Positions 48,734 to 59,272 of a stretch of 64,000 nucleotides of DNA are shown here, piece by piece. How positions within the stretch are numbered: the stretch's first letter is position 1; every line of letters starts with the position of its first letter. The notes below the pieces were generated by a model. It was not told the origin of the DNA, did no database searches, and saw nothing but the letters and a program-made list of their open reading frames with translations. Made by a program: the position numbers and the translations under genes. Source of the DNA: Rhodospirillaceae bacterium (GTDB lineage: Bacteria > Pseudomonadota > Alphaproteobacteria > UBA8366); NCBI GenBank assembly GCA_002716125.1, contig PAZH01000011.1, positions 1 through 64,000 of the forward strand, given 5' to 3'.

Positions 48734-49809
48734 GCCGCGCTCTGCGCGGCATCGTAGTCTGCGACCAATTGACGGAGACGCGGGATCAATTCCCGGCCGT
48801 ACTGAACGGCGTCGGGGCGCGGATCGTAGCCGCGAATAAGGAGACTGGTCGCGCCCAGCTTATAATATTCGAGCAAGGCTGCCGCCACCGTATCGGGCGT
48901 ACCGACGAGCGCTGTCGAATTGCCCCGCGCGCCCGTCGCGGCCGCCAGCTCCATCCACAGACAGCTATCGTGTACATCGCGTGCTTCGGCAGCCGCCAGC
49001 AAGCGCTGCGAGCCGATATTCTCCGCCGTCCGGTTGTTCGGATTGGTGGCGCCGCCGGTGCGCTCAGTGACCTTCGTCAAGATGTCCCGCGCGCGATCCC
49101 AAGCCTTATCGTCGGTCTCCGCCAAGATCGGACGAGTCGAGAGACTGAAGGTGATCCGCCGGCCTTTTGCCGCGTTGCGGACGCGCGCCATAAATGCCGC
49201 CGTGTCCGCCAGCGGCTCGCCCCACAGCATGAAGACATCCAGCCCAGGCGAAAGCAGATCGACCGCGGCATCGGATCCGCCACCGCCATAAATGGGAATA
49301 TGCGGATCGCTCGCACAGCGAATATCGGCATGCGCGGCCTCGAACTTATAGAACTCGCCCTCATGATCGAAAGGATGCGTTTCCGTCCAAACCCGGCGCA
49401 GAATGTCGACATATTCGGCACTGCGCCGATATCGGCCTGCGTGATCGACATAATCACCGTCCTTTGCTTGATCCCCATCGCGCCCGCCTGAGATGATGTG
49501 AACGGCAAGTCGTCCGTCGCAGAGCTGATCGAGCGTTGCCAATTTCCGAGCGGCGACAGTGGGTGCCACAAACCCCGGCCGATGCGCCAACAGGAAGCCC
49601 AAGCGTTCGGTCACGTTCGCCGCGTGCGCACCAAGGATGAATCCATCCGGCGCATCTGAAAAATAGCCAATAAGGACCCGGTCGAAATCCGCGTCTTCGT
49701 GAATGCGCGCGGTCTCTGCCACAACCTCTGCACTGAAAGCAGGTCCCTCGGCCGGAATGATCTCTGAAGAGACTCTGGGTGCAATCCAACCGATCATTTC
49801 GACAGGCAT
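48730..49809 (-). CDS. LLM class flavin monooxygenase, SsuD-like
   Basis: 359 residues from ATG 49809 after GGAAGGAAA. Resembles alkanesulfonate monooxygenase-type proteins: [78 protein letters not shown]. With reduced FMN such enzymes release sulfite from alkanesulfonates or attack related substrates. No FMN reductase or ABC transporter gene is adjacent, so the substrate remains open. It converges with the LysR gene through a shared CTAG. Confidence 0.8.
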   Translation of the reverse strand: MPVEMIGWIAPRVSSEIIPAEGPAFSAEVVAETARIHEDADFDRVLIGYFSDAPDGFILGAHAANVTERLGFLLAHRPGFVAPTVAARKLATLDQLCDGRLAVHIISGGRDGDQAKDGDYVDHAGRYRRSAEYVDILRRVWTETHPFDHEGEFYKFEAAHADIRCASDPHIPIYGGGGSDAAVDLLSPGLDVFMLWGEPLADTAAFMARVRNAAKGRRITFSLSTRPILAETDDKAWDRARDILTKVTERTGGATNPNNRTAENIGSQRLLAAAEARDVHDSCLWMELAAATGARGNSTALVGTPDTVAAALLEYYKLGATSLLIRGYDPRPDAVQYGRELIPRLRQLVADYDAAQSAA

Positions 49810-49949
49810 CAATATTTCCTTCCGAACGTTTCATGAGAAAGATGGGGCACGGAGCGGGTGTCGGGAAGGTATCGCGACATGCGGCAGGTGGACCCTCTCC
49901 ACTGCGCATGGTATCTCACGCAAACAAATTAAGCCTCGGGAGCAAGACC

Positions 49950-51905
49950 GTGTCGGAACCCCTTTGGAAGCCGTCGGCCGAACGTATCGCCAAAGCCAAC
50001 ATCTCCGTTTTCAGGCGCAAGCTTGAGCTGGATTGGGGCGTTTCGCTGCCCGACTATGCGGCTTTGCACGCGTTTTCCCTCGACGAGATGGAGAAGTTCT
50101 GGTCGACCGCCTGGGATTTCTGCCGGGTCGTCGCCTCGAAGAAAGGCGACCGCGTATTGGTCGACGGAGACCAGATGCCGGGGGCGCAGTTTTTCCCCGA
50201 CGCGCGGTTGAACTTCGCCGAGAATCTGCTGCGCCGCCGAGATGACACACCGGCGATCCTGTTCCGTGCGGAAGATCAGATCGAGCGGAAAATAACCTGG
50301 AACGAACTCTACGACGAAACCTCCCGAATGACTCAGGCGTTGCGGGCGCTCGGCGTTGAGGCGGGCGACCGGGTCGCCGGGTTCGTTCCCAATTGTCCGG
50401 AAGCCATCATTGCGATGCTGGCGGCCAGCTCCATTGGCGCGATCTGGACCTCGTGTTCGCCAGATTTCGGCGTGCAAGGCGTGCTCGACCGATTCGGACA
50501 GGTAAAACCAAAAGTCCTCTTTACGGCTGATGGCTACCATTACAACGGCAAACCGCAGGACTCGCTGGAGAAGATCGCAACTGTCCTGGCCGATTTGCCG
50601 AGCGTCCAATTGACCGTCGTATTTCCGCTGTTGAACGAAGAGCCGGAAATCGACGCGGTGCCGAATTCGGTACACTGGCGTCATTTCACGGCTGCGCACG
50701 ACCCTGAGAATATCGACTTCGCGCAATTGCCGTTCAACCACCCGCTCTACATTCTGTATTCCTCGGGCACGACCGGCGCGCCGAAATGTATCGTGCACGG
50801 TGCTGGCGGCACCCTGCTGCAGCATTTGAAGGAACAGCAACTTCACTGCGACATCAAGAAGGGCGACCGCGCCTTCTACTTCACCACTTGCGGCTGGATG
50901 ATGTGGAACTGGCTGGTCACATTTCTTGCATCGGAAGCCACCGTGGTGCTTTACGACGGCTCCCCTTCCTATCCGGGCCCGGAAGTTTTGTTCGATTATG
51001 CCGACGACGTGGGGATCAACCTCTTCGGCACATCCGCGAAATTCATCGACGCGCTTGGCAACGCCGACCTCAAGCCGATGGACACACACGATCTTTCCAG
51101 CATCCGCACACTCACCTCGACCGGCTCGCCTTTGGTGCCTGAAGGCTTCGATTACGTTTACGCCAATATCAAGAAAGACGTCTGTCTCTCTTCGATTGCA
51201 GGCGGCACAGATATCGTTGGTTGTTTTGTCGGCGGCAACCCGACCCTGCCGGTCTGGCAAGGCGAGATTCAATGTAAGCTTATGGGCATGGCAACGGACG
51301 TCTTTAACGAGGACGGCCAGCCCGTCGTTGGCGAGAAGGGGGAGCTGGTGTGCACAAAACCCTTTCCATCGATGCCGATCGGTTTTTGGAACGACGACGA
51401 CGGCGCCAAGTACCGAAGCGCTTATTTTGAGCGCTACGACAACATCTGGCACCACGGCGATTTTGTGGAACTCACGGAACGCGGTGGCATGATCATCTTC
51501 GGACGCTCCGATGCGACGCTGAATCCCGGCGGCGTGCGCATCGGCACGGCAGAGATCTACCGCCAGGTCGAGCAATTCGAGGAAGTCGTCGAGGCCATCT
51601 GCATCGGCCAGGAGTGGGACGATGACACACGGGTCGTCCTTTTCGTCGTGCTTCGCGACGGCGAGACGTTGGACGACGATCTCACCCAGCGGATTCGCCA
51701 ACGGGTCCGCCAGAACTGCTCGCCCCGGCACATGCCGTCGAAGGTCATCGCCGTCACAGACATCCCGCGCACCAAGTCCGGCAAGATTACCGAGCTCGCC
51801 GTCCGCGACATTGTCCACGGACGCGATGTGAAAAACAAAGAGGCCCTCGCCAACCCGGAAGCGCTTGAGCTGTATCGCGACTTGGCGGAACTACAGAACG
51901 GATAA
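49950..51905 (+). CDS. Acetoacetate-CoA ligase
   Basis: 651 residues from GTG 49950 after CGGGAG. AMP-forming ligase: [18 protein letters not shown] for ATP binding near residue 270, [32 protein letters not shown] and the C-terminal Lys in [17 protein letters not shown]. Length and the [19 protein letters not shown] segment point to acetoacetyl-CoA synthetase rather than acetyl-CoA synthetase. It would feed acetoacetate, e.g. from polyhydroxybutyrate or leucine breakdown, into CoA metabolism. Confidence 0.9.
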   Translation: MSEPLWKPSAERIAKANISVFRRKLELDWGVSLPDYAALHAFSLDEMEKFWSTAWDFCRVVASKKGDRVLVDGDQMPGAQFFPDARLNFAENLLRRRDDTPAILFRAEDQIERKITWNELYDETSRMTQALRALGVEAGDRVAGFVPNCPEAIIAMLAASSIGAIWTSCSPDFGVQGVLDRFGQVKPKVLFTADGYHYNGKPQDSLEKIATVLADLPSVQLTVVFPLLNEEPEIDAVPNSVHWRHFTAAHDPENIDFAQLPFNHPLYILYSSGTTGAPKCIVHGAGGTLLQHLKEQQLHCDIKKGDRAFYFTTCGWMMWNWLVTFLASEATVVLYDGSPSYPGPEVLFDYADDVGINLFGTSAKFIDALGNADLKPMDTHDLSSIRTLTSTGSPLVPEGFDYVYANIKKDVCLSSIAGGTDIVGCFVGGNPTLPVWQGEIQCKLMGMATDVFNEDGQPVVGEKGELVCTKPFPSMPIGFWNDDDGAKYRSAYFERYDNIWHHGDFVELTERGGMIIFGRSDATLNPGGVRIGTAEIYRQVEQFEEVVEAICIGQEWDDDTRVVLFVVLRDGETLDDDLTQRIRQRVRQNCSPRHMPSKVIAVTDIPRTKSGKITELAVRDIVHGRDVKNKEALANPEALELYRDLAELQNG

Positions 51906-52009
51906 ACCCCGCCCCGAATCGATATGGCGGGACCGTTCGCTTGATCCGGAAAGGTCAACGACCGATGTTAGTGAACAGCTCATCCTCATGCAGGTAGGGA
52001 CATAGAAAC

Positions 52010-52366
52010 ATGAAAAGCATCGAATTCGAGCAGCTCGACCTGGAGCAGGGGTTTGAAGAGATCCCCGGAAAAACGAGAGAGATCACCCATAAGATCCTAA
52101 CGGACACACTCGACCACGAAGCGAAAACCGGAATGCGAACACGGATCCTTCGGGTTGACGCCGGCTTCCAATCGTTTGGACAACACGACCACCCGTGGTG
52201 GGAAGAACTCACCATCATAAAAGGCAGCCTTTATGAAGGCGAACCAGGGGACGAGGAGAAGAAGCTTGTCGCCCCGGCATTCGCGCGCCGCGAACCCGGT
52301 CACATGCACGGGCCGGCACGAACGGACGAAGTCTGCTATATGATCGAGGTGAACTGGTACGAATAA
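52010..52366 (+). CDS. Cupin-domain protein
   Basis: 118 residues, single cupin barrel. Metal-site motif FGQHDHPWWEELTIIKG near residues 58-74 (HxH...E) and a second His in PGHMHGPA near 99. Such small cupins are often ligand-binding or simple dioxygenases; function unknown. Alone on the + strand with a modest ribosome site. Confidence 0.65.
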   Translation: MKSIEFEQLDLEQGFEEIPGKTREITHKILTDTLDHEAKTGMRTRILRVDAGFQSFGQHDHPWWEELTIIKGSLYEGEPGDEEKKLVAPAFARREPGHMHGPARTDEVCYMIEVNWYE

Positions 52367-52428
52367 GCCTTTGAGCAGCTTCGTTTTATAGAACGAAGCC
52401 AATCGCACATTAGATCGGCGAGGATCGG

Positions 52429-53676
52429 CTAACCGTCGGTTTCCGACAGAATACGCTCAAGAACCGGGAGCAGGTATTCGCGAAATAAGGCTGGGTTTTC
52501 GGACATTGGGAAATGACCCATGCCTTTCATCACTTCGAAATGGGCGGCATTGGCGAGTTCAGCAACTTCCCGGCCCATTTCCGGCGTCGCGGAAGGGTCG
52601 TACTCGCCGCTCAGGAGATAGATCGGGCAGCGTGAGCCCGCGAGACCGTCTGCGCCGCCATTCCTCAAATCGCCATTGTCGAAATAGTAGCGAATATCGC
52701 CCCAGAAGATGCCGGGTCCGCCCTGCATGTAATGCCACATGGTCTCCCACCGCTCCGACGCCGGCGATTGTGGCGCGATCATCCCCGCCATCGACGCGCC
52801 GGCGAGCTTGCCGCCATGAATGTCGGGGCGATGCAATGCCATTTCCGGCTGCGGGTCGCCGAGACTGCGGTCTTCGGCATAGAGCGCCGATTGCAGACCG
52901 ATCGCGGCTCGAAAACGGTCGCCATGCCTCAGCGCCAGATGGAGCACGGCGCGACCGCCGATCGAGCAGCCCATGACGACCGGATTTTCCAAATTCAATG
53001 CGGACGCAACGGCGAGGATCATTTCGACATATTTGTCGGTCGTCAGTTCGTAGACATCCCGTTCAAAGCCCGCCGGGGGTGACGATTTGCCGTGCCATGG
53101 CATATCGAAAGCGATGACCCGAAATCGATCGGTGATCGTGGAATCATTCAGCAGATGACGGAATTGCCGCCCGTCGCTTCCGGCGGTGTGCAGGCAAAGC
53201 AGAGCCTGCCCTTTTCCCGCTTCTTCAAAATAGAGGCGGTGCCGCTTCCCGCCGATATCGATGCGCAGATAACGGCCGGTTACCGGCTCTATTTCGGGCG
53301 AAAAATCGCCGCTATCGTCCGGCTCGACCTCGTCCGAAAGGTTCGAGAAGAGAAGCTCTAAGAGCATCATGTGCCGGAAAAAGGCGACCATGTCGCCTTC
53401 GACCACAAGATTCTGTGTGCGGCGCATCGCACTCAGGGTCTGGAACCCCGGGGCCGGCTCCGCTCTCCGAAACTCGCGCCAGGCGTCCACACTCGCCCTC
53501 ATCGTGAAGGCGACGCCGTTACCTGGTATACCGTCCGAGAATCGCACGCCCTCACCGTCCACGGTTACGACTGTCGTTTCATCTCCGCACACCACGGAAA
53601 ATGTCAAAGGCCCGTAACCCGCATGAAGGCGGTTGTTTGCGTTCGCGTTGCCACGTTCGATGATGTAGTCGAACAT
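52429..53676 (-). CDS. Alpha/beta hydrolase with N-terminal SCP2-like domain
   Basis: 415 residues. The first 110 residues (TTVVTVDGEGVRFSDG, FTMRASVDAWREFRR, VVEGDMVAFFRHM) look like a sterol-carrier/SCP2-type lipid-binding fold. From about 130 a hydrolase domain follows, with CLHTAGSDGRQFRHLL, nucleophile Ser in VVMGCSIGGRA near residue 235, Asp in SGEYDPSATPEM and His in GMGHFPMSENP. The fusion suggests hydrolysis of a hydrophobic ester; the substrate is unknown. Confidence 0.72.
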   Translation of the reverse strand: MFDYIIERGNANANNRLHAGYGPLTFSVVCGDETTVVTVDGEGVRFSDGIPGNGVAFTMRASVDAWREFRRAEPAPGFQTLSAMRRTQNLVVEGDMVAFFRHMMLLELLFSNLSDEVEPDDSGDFSPEIEPVTGRYLRIDIGGKRHRLYFEEAGKGQALLCLHTAGSDGRQFRHLLNDSTITDRFRVIAFDMPWHGKSSPPAGFERDVYELTTDKYVEMILAVASALNLENPVVMGCSIGGRAVLHLALRHGDRFRAAIGLQSALYAEDRSLGDPQPEMALHRPDIHGGKLAGASMAGMIAPQSPASERWETMWHYMQGGPGIFWGDIRYYFDNGDLRNGGADGLAGSRCPIYLLSGEYDPSATPEMGREVAELANAAHFEVMKGMGHFPMSENPALFREYLLPVLERILSETDG

Positions 53677-53726
53677 CTTTTCTGTCCTGATCGACCGGTG
53701 GTCAAATTCCCGCCGACGGTGCGAAA

Positions 53727-54023
53727 CTAAGACCCATCGACGCGCGTTTTCGTAATGGTACGGCCTTCGATCATGTCGCCATAGGCGGCACGGGTGGCCT
53801 GCAGACGCGGCGAGGCGATATGGATATCGAGGGCCGCGTCGTCCTTGTACATCTCCACCAGCATAACCTTGTTCTCGCCCTCTTCCGGGATCAAGACGTC
53901 GAATTGCAAGCAGCCTTCCTCGTCCGCCTTGGTGCCGGCGGCATGACCGCGAATAACCTCGAGAAATTCATCTCGTACGCCGTCACGGAGCGTGAACTCG
54001 ACGACCAATGCAATCTTACTCAT
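53727..54023 (-). CDS. Antibiotic biosynthesis monooxygenase (ABM) family protein
   Basis: 98 residues of the dimeric ferredoxin-like fold. VVEFTLRDGVRDEFLEVIRGHAAGTKADEEGCLQFDV and MLVEMYKDDAALDIHIASPRLQ are typical of quinol monooxygenase/YgiN-like proteins. A good ribosome site (AGGAAAG) precedes the ATG. It faces the aminotransferase gene; the gap of 118 bases holds both promoters. Confidence 0.8.
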   Translation of the reverse strand: MSKIALVVEFTLRDGVRDEFLEVIRGHAAGTKADEEGCLQFDVLIPEEGENKVMLVEMYKDDAALDIHIASPRLQATRAAYGDMIEGRTITKTRVDGS

Positions 54024-54141
54024 TTCAGCTTTCCTTCCTCATTTCGTTGGATGGCAATCTAGGCCGCGAACTCCATCATTCCAAGGCGCCGCGTAACCTG
54101 TTAAAACCGGCTCCCTTTTGGACATTGAGCAATAAGATCAA

Positions 54142-55320
54142 ATGGAATCGCCTTTCAAACTTGCCCCAATCCGGCCGGAAGTCCTCGCCATCGAAACGCA
54201 GCAGATCATGCAGGTTTCGACATTGGCCATGGAAGATCCGGACGTCATCGCCATGTGGTACGGCGAATCCGACGTCACGACGCCGGCGTTTATCTGCGAT
54301 GCCGCCAGCGAAGCGCTACGGCGCGGGCAGACGTTCTATACGCACAAATGGGGCATCCCGAAACTGCGGGAGACCTTAGCGACCTATACGGGCGGCTTGT
54401 ACGGTGTCGATATTGCGACGGACCGGGTAACCGTCACGTCTTCTGGCATGACCGGCATTATGATGCTGATGCAAGCCTTGGTCGGCGCCGGCGACAATAT
54501 CCTGTTGATCGATCCGATTTGGCCGAACGGCGGCTCCGCCGCACAGGTCATGGGGGGCGAGGTACGACGGGTCAGCCTGGAGGCTAATCGACAGGGCGAC
54601 TGGCATCTCGACCTCGGAAAACTCTTCGCCGCCGCGGACGACCGCACACGGATGATCGTCGTCAATTCGCCCGGCAATCCAACGGGCTGGATGATGGAGA
54701 GCGATCAACAAAAAGCGATACTGGATTTCTGTCGCGCCCGCGGCATTTGGATCGTCGCCGATGAGGTCTATGGCCGCCTCGTCTATGACCGGCGTGTTGC
54801 CCCCTCCTTTCTGGAGATCGCGGAACCGGACGACCCAATCGTGGTTGTGAATAGTTTCTCTAAATCCTGGGCCATGACCGGCTGGCGCATGGGCTGGCTA
54901 ACCCACCCGGTCAGCTTGACGGAAAAGATTGGCGACTTGGTGGAATACAACACCAGCGGGACACCGGAATTTCTACAGGAGGCCGGTATCGTGGCCGTAC
55001 GGGACGGCGAAGACACCGTCGCCGCCATGATCGAGCGCTGCCGCGCCGGCCGCGATACAGCCAGCCAACGGCTGTCCGCGATGCCGCGTGTCATCTACAG
55101 CCCGCCGGCAGCGGCGTTCTACGCCTTCTTCAAAGTCGACGGTATGGAGAACAGCCTCGACTTCGCGAAACGGCTGGCCACCGAGTTCAAGGTCGGTGTC
55201 GCCCCGGGAACGGCATTCGGCCCATCGGGCGAAGGCTGGTTACGCCTCTGTTTCGCGCAGTCGCCGGAGCGGATCGATGAGGCGATGAACCGGCTCGAAC
55301 GCGCCCTCACGGAGGCATAA
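54142..55320 (+). CDS. Class I/II pyridoxal-phosphate aminotransferase
   Basis: 392 residues. VTSSGMTGIMMLMQALVGAGDN near residue 95, NSPGNPTGWMM near 175, and the PLP-binding Lys in VVVNSFSKSWAMTGWRMGWL near 237, with the C-terminal carboxylate-binding RLCFAQSPERIDEAM. An aspartate-family type, amino donor unknown. The acyl-CoA dehydrogenase gene follows at 55325, 4 bases after its stop, suggesting joint use. Confidence 0.87.
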   Translation: MESPFKLAPIRPEVLAIETQQIMQVSTLAMEDPDVIAMWYGESDVTTPAFICDAASEALRRGQTFYTHKWGIPKLRETLATYTGGLYGVDIATDRVTVTSSGMTGIMMLMQALVGAGDNILLIDPIWPNGGSAAQVMGGEVRRVSLEANRQGDWHLDLGKLFAAADDRTRMIVVNSPGNPTGWMMESDQQKAILDFCRARGIWIVADEVYGRLVYDRRVAPSFLEIAEPDDPIVVVNSFSKSWAMTGWRMGWLTHPVSLTEKIGDLVEYNTSGTPEFLQEAGIVAVRDGEDTVAAMIERCRAGRDTASQRLSAMPRVIYSPPAAAFYAFFKVDGMENSLDFAKRLATEFKVGVAPGTAFGPSGEGWLRLCFAQSPERIDEAMNRLERALTEA

Positions 55321-55324
55321 GGTC

Positions 55325-56470
55325 ATGCACGATCCGATCTACCTACAAGACGAGCATCGGATGCTGCGCGACCAACTCCGGCGTTTCATCGATGAAGAGG
55401 TGTTGCCGCATGGTGAGACGTGGGAGCGTGACGGCATGGTGCCGCGGGACATCGTTCGCAAGATGGGAGAACTCGGGTTTCTCGGTATTCGCTATCCGGA
55501 AGCTCACGGGGGTGCGGAACTCGACACGATCGCAACAATGGTCCTCTCCGAAGAATTGGGCCGATCGACCTTCGGCGGTTTTGCAATCACGGTTTTGGTT
55601 CACACCGACATGGCATCACCGCACTTGGCCAACGCGGGTACCGACGCGCAGAAAGCCAAGTATTTACCAAGAATTATCTCAGGCGAACTTGTCACGGCGG
55701 TCGGCGTCACCGAGCCAGACGCCGGGTCGGACGTCGCCGGGATCCGAACACGCGCCACTAAGACCGATGGCGGCTGGATTCTGAACGGCAGTAAGATGTT
55801 CATCACGAACGGTGTATACGGCGATCTTTATTTCGTGGCGGCGAAAAGCGGCGAGGGCGGCGGGCGCTCGCGCGAAGTGACGATGTTCATTCTCGAGAAG
55901 GGCATGGAAGGTTTCAGCGTTGCGCGCCCCCTCGAGAAAATGGGTTGGCGGAGCTCGGACACCGCAGAGTTGGTCTTCGATAATTGTTTCGTGCCGGACG
56001 AAAACGTCCTCGGCGACGTTCATCGCGGGTTCTATGCGATCATGCAGAACTTTCAGAACGAACGGTTGGTCCTCGGTGCCCAATCCATGGGCGAAGCGCA
56101 GAAAGCGCTCGAAATCACACTCGACTACGTGAAGAACCGAAAGGCCTTCGACGGCACACTCTGGGATAAACAAGCCATTCGCCAGCGTTTGTCGCAGCGG
56201 CTCGCGGAAGTCGAAGCCGGGCGCCACCTGATTTACCACGCGGCCTGGCTCGACACGCAAGGCATCGACTGCGTAAAGGAAGTCTCTATGGTGAAGGCTT
56301 ACTGCGGCGAATTGGTGAACAAGGTCATGTACGACTGTCAGCAATTCCACGGTGGCTTCGGCTATATGCAGGAAAGCGTCATCGAGCGAATGGTCCGCGA
56401 TGCTCGCGTCCAGTCCGTTGGCGGCGGCGCCTCGGAAGTCATGCTGGAAGAAGTCGCGAAGCGGGTCTAG
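55325..56470 (+). CDS. Acyl-CoA dehydrogenase
   Basis: 381 residues. AVGVTEPDAGSDVAGIRTRATKTDGGWILNGSKMFITNG for FAD/substrate binding, EKMGWRSSDTAELVFDNCFVPDENVLG, and the C-terminal GGFGYMQESVIERMVRDARVQSVGGGASEVMLEEVAKR with Glu near residue 360. Of the medium-chain type, unlike the pair at 36.3-38.7 kb. The aminotransferase neighbour would suit branched or amino-acid-derived acyl groups, an inference. Its stop shares CTAG with the convergent transporter gene. Confidence 0.88.
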   Translation: MHDPIYLQDEHRMLRDQLRRFIDEEVLPHGETWERDGMVPRDIVRKMGELGFLGIRYPEAHGGAELDTIATMVLSEELGRSTFGGFAITVLVHTDMASPHLANAGTDAQKAKYLPRIISGELVTAVGVTEPDAGSDVAGIRTRATKTDGGWILNGSKMFITNGVYGDLYFVAAKSGEGGGRSREVTMFILEKGMEGFSVARPLEKMGWRSSDTAELVFDNCFVPDENVLGDVHRGFYAIMQNFQNERLVLGAQSMGEAQKALEITLDYVKNRKAFDGTLWDKQAIRQRLSQRLAEVEAGRHLIYHAAWLDTQGIDCVKEVSMVKAYCGELVNKVMYDCQQFHGGFGYMQESVIERMVRDARVQSVGGGASEVMLEEVAKRV

Positions 56471-57405
56471 CCAACCCCGAACAGTATCAGCAACCCCGAT
56501 ACGCTGGCGATGGAGATGGCCGTCGTCAGCACGATGGACGCGGAGGCGCGCTGAACGTAGATGCCGTATTGCTGCGCGATCACGTAAACCAACGCGCCGG
56601 CGGGTAAGGCCCCAAGGATCACCGCGGCCGCGGTCAACCGCTCGCCCAAGTCGAAGACATAGAGCGCAAAAAACAACGTCAAAGCCGGCTGCAGAAACAG
56701 CTTTAAGCCACTGACCCAGGCGACTTCTCGCATATTGCCCAAGAGCGATTGTCCAACGAGCGAAAGTCCCAAAGCGAACAGCGCCGCGGGTCCGGCGGCC
56801 GCCGCCATGAGATCGAGGAAGTTGCCGACCGGCAGCGGCAGCGGCAACGCGAAAACCGAAAACAGGATGCCGAGTATTGGCGCGACCAGAAGCGGATTGC
56901 GGATGAGCGTGCCGCTGACCTCCCGGCATATGTCCAAGGTCGAAGGACCCTTTGCCCTTAATTTTTCCAAGACCGCAATTGCGCCGCCGATCAGAATGAA
57001 GTTACCGGCAAGCGTCGCAATAATGGCAGGCAGGGCCCCGTCGTCGCCAAACGCCGTCAGGAAGAGCGGGATGCCCATGTAGGCGGTGTTTGCGAAGACC
57101 GCAGCCAGTCCCTGCAGCGTAAGTTCCGACAACGGCAGACGGAACATTAGACGCCCGACAAAGGCAGAGACCGCCAAGGTGCCGATGGCACCCGCCAGAA
57201 ACGTCCCGATAAACGGCCAATTGAAAATTACATCGACCGGCGCCTTAGCGGTAAAGACGAACAAGACCGGTGGCAGCGCAAAATAGTAAACGAATTTGTT
57301 GAGGGCTTCGGCCGACGCCGGGCCCAGAATTCGCAGATGACCGGCGGCGTAGCCCAATCCGATGATCGCGAACACCGGAAACGCAACATTGACAATGGTA
57401 TCCAT
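56467..57405 (-). CDS. AEC family transporter
   Basis: 312 residues, about ten hydrophobic helices (e.g. FPVFAIIGLGYAAGHLRILG, FVYYFALPPVLFVFTAKAP, AVFANTAYMGIPLFLTAFG, SIVLTTAISIASVSGLLIL). The family includes auxin efflux carriers and malate/organic acid permeases in bacteria. Substrate unknown. It has a gap of only 9 bases after the LysR stop and may be co-transcribed with that LysR gene. Confidence 0.85.
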   Translation of the reverse strand: MDTIVNVAFPVFAIIGLGYAAGHLRILGPASAEALNKFVYYFALPPVLFVFTAKAPVDVIFNWPFIGTFLAGAIGTLAVSAFVGRLMFRLPLSELTLQGLAAVFANTAYMGIPLFLTAFGDDGALPAIIATLAGNFILIGGAIAVLEKLRAKGPSTLDICREVSGTLIRNPLLVAPILGILFSVFALPLPLPVGNFLDLMAAAAGPAALFALGLSLVGQSLLGNMREVAWVSGLKLFLQPALTLFFALYVFDLGERLTAAAVILGALPAGALVYVIAQQYGIYVQRASASIVLTTAISIASVSGLLILFGVG

Positions 57406-57414
57406 GTCGAGTGC

Positions 57415-58302
57415 TTATACCGCCGCTTCCTTGATGATCCAATCGCGGAACAACTGTATCTTCGGCCGGTTCGCGGTCTCCTCCGGACACACAAAGAAGT
57501 ACGCGTTCTCCGACGGCATGACGAGATCGAAGGGCTGCACCAAGCGGCCGTCGGCCAAGGCGCCCGCAACAATGGCGCTTCGGCCCAGCGCCACCCCATC
57601 GCCGGCAACCGCCGCATCGATGGCAAGATTCAACAAATTGAACGACGGGCCATGCCCATACGGAATATCCGAAACCCCGGCAAGGTCTAGCCAACGCCCC
57701 CATAAGTCTTCCGTGAAGTCTCGGATCAAGGTGTGATGGCTTAAATCTTCCGGCGTCCGTAATGGATGCGGCCCCGCTTCGACCAAAGCCGGTGCACAGA
57801 CAGGAAACGCCTCTTCCGCGAGGAACCAGACGCTGTCCATCCCCGGATAAGACCCGCCGCCGTAGCGGAGCGCAACGTCGACGCCATCGCGGGCAAAATC
57901 CGTTATATCCTCACGGACATCGACACGAATATCGATATCGGGAAATTTGCGCCCGAACTTCGGGATGCGGGGCAGCAGCCAGGTCGCCGCAAACGACGTC
58001 ATCGCGCTCACGGTGAGCAAACCTTCGTTCTCGCTCGCGCGCAGGGAATCGGTCGCGGCGATGATACTGGACAGCGCGTCGCGCACCGGCCCCATATAGG
58101 CTTGCCCCTCTTCGGTCAGCAGGAGCCGGCGGTTGAGACGGCGAAAGAGTTTCAGCCCAAGCCATTCCTCCAAGGTCTTAATCTGATGACTCACAGCGGC
58201 TTGGGTGACGAACAATTCTTCCGCCGCTTTCGTAAAGCTCAAATGCCGCGCAGCCGCTTCAAAAGCGCGCAGAGCATTCAATGGGGGTAGACGTCCCGTC
58301 AT
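57415..58302 (-). CDS. LysR family regulator, GcvA-like
   Basis: 295 residues. Helix-turn-helix near residues 18-45 (HLSFTKAAEELFVTQAAVSHQIKTLEEWLGLKLF) and the GcvA-type effector domain (ASENEGLLTVSAMTSFAATWLLPRIPKFGRKFPDIDIRV). It is upstream of, and on the same strand as, the AEC transporter gene, and divergent from the DUF1127 gene across 138 AT-rich bases. Inducer unknown. Confidence 0.9.
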   Translation of the reverse strand: MTGRLPPLNALRAFEAAARHLSFTKAAEELFVTQAAVSHQIKTLEEWLGLKLFRRLNRRLLLTEEGQAYMGPVRDALSSIIAATDSLRASENEGLLTVSAMTSFAATWLLPRIPKFGRKFPDIDIRVDVREDITDFARDGVDVALRYGGGSYPGMDSVWFLAEEAFPVCAPALVEAGPHPLRTPEDLSHHTLIRDFTEDLWGRWLDLAGVSDIPYGHGPSFNLLNLAIDAAVAGDGVALGRSAIVAGALADGRLVQPFDLVMPSENAYFFVCPEETANRPKIQLFRDWIIKEAAV

Positions 58303-58440
58303 TAACCATCTTTCACATAAAATTTATTGATCGATATATGAGAATTCATCGTTTGTCGCGCAAGTCTCTTTCTCTGATATTCAGCGGCAATTCATATAAT
58401 CGCTTAAATTTCGGCGATATTACGGATTAGGAAAACTACG

Positions 58441-58662
58441 ATGAATGAACGGATTGTCTGCGAAGCATCGCCGCGCATTGCCGCCGCTGAACTGCGCGTC
58501 TCGGCGATTCTCTATCAAGCGATTTGCACCGCGCTTCTATGGGCAGAGCGGGTTCGGCAGCGCCGCCATCTGGCGCGGCTCGATGCCCGGCTGCTCGATG
58601 ATATCGGTCTCACCGCCACGGAGGCCGAGACGGAGATCGACAAACCTTTCTGGCGCGCCTAA
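58441..58662 (+). CDS. DUF1127 family small protein
   Basis: 73 residues. The C-terminal part RRHLARLDARLLDDIGLTATEAETEIDKPFWRA (given here in outline) matches the Arg-rich DUF1127 pattern, found in alpha- and gammaproteobacteria and in some cases tied to phosphate or RNA metabolism. The ATG is preceded by a modest site (AGGAAAAC). It runs directly into the GST-like gene (6 bases). Confidence 0.75.
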   Translation: MNERIVCEASPRIAAAELRVSAILYQAICTALLWAERVRQRRHLARLDARLLDDIGLTATEAETEIDKPFWRA

Positions 58663-58668
58663 ACCCGG

Positions 58669-59268
58669 ATGTTGAAGCTCTACGACAACCGGCTATCGGG
58701 GAACGGATACAAGACCCGCTTGCTGATGCATCAACTCGGTATGCCCTTTGAGGTCGAGTGGGTCGATATCCTGAAGGGTGAGACGCGGACACCGGAATTC
58801 TTGGCGATCAATCCGAACGGCCGCATCCCGACGCTTGTCGACAGCGATTACATCTTGCCGGAATCGAATGCCATTTTGTGCTATCTCGCGGATGGAACAC
58901 CGTTCCTGCCTGACAACCGCCAGGTAAAAGGCCGGATCCTGCAGTGGCTCTTCTTTGAGCAGTACAGCCACGAGCCGAACATTGCCACGGTGCGTCACTG
59001 GTTGGCCCATCTCGGCTATGACGCGGACGATCCGCAAGTTCTCGAACGTCAGACCAAGGGCGAGATGGTACTCAATCTCATGAACGAGCACCTGAGCGTC
59101 CAGCCCTTCTTCGTTGGCGGTGATTATACCATCGCGGATATCGCGCTTTACGCTTATACCCATGTCGCGCATGAAGGCGGGTACGATCTTTCGAATCGAC
59201 CGGCGCTAAAGGCGTGGTTGGACCGCGTCGCGAACCAGCCGGGCTACGTGACGATGGACGCAGACTGA
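58669..59268 (+). CDS. Glutathione S-transferase family protein
   Basis: 199 residues. N-terminal domain YDNRLSGNGYKTRLLMHQLGMPFEVEWVDILKGETRTPEFLAINPNGRIPTLVDSD and ESNAILCYLADG with the cis-Pro and Glu-Ser for glutathione; C-terminal helices with GGDYTIADIALYAYTHVAHEGGYD. Not closely similar to the GST at 40.6-41.2 kb. Follows the small DUF1127 gene and is convergent with the quinone oxidoreductase genes. Confidence 0.87.
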   Translation: MLKLYDNRLSGNGYKTRLLMHQLGMPFEVEWVDILKGETRTPEFLAINPNGRIPTLVDSDYILPESNAILCYLADGTPFLPDNRQVKGRILQWLFFEQYSHEPNIATVRHWLAHLGYDADDPQVLERQTKGEMVLNLMNEHLSVQPFFVGGDYTIADIALYAYTHVAHEGGYDLSNRPALKAWLDRVANQPGYVTMDAD

Positions 59269-59272
59269 CCGC

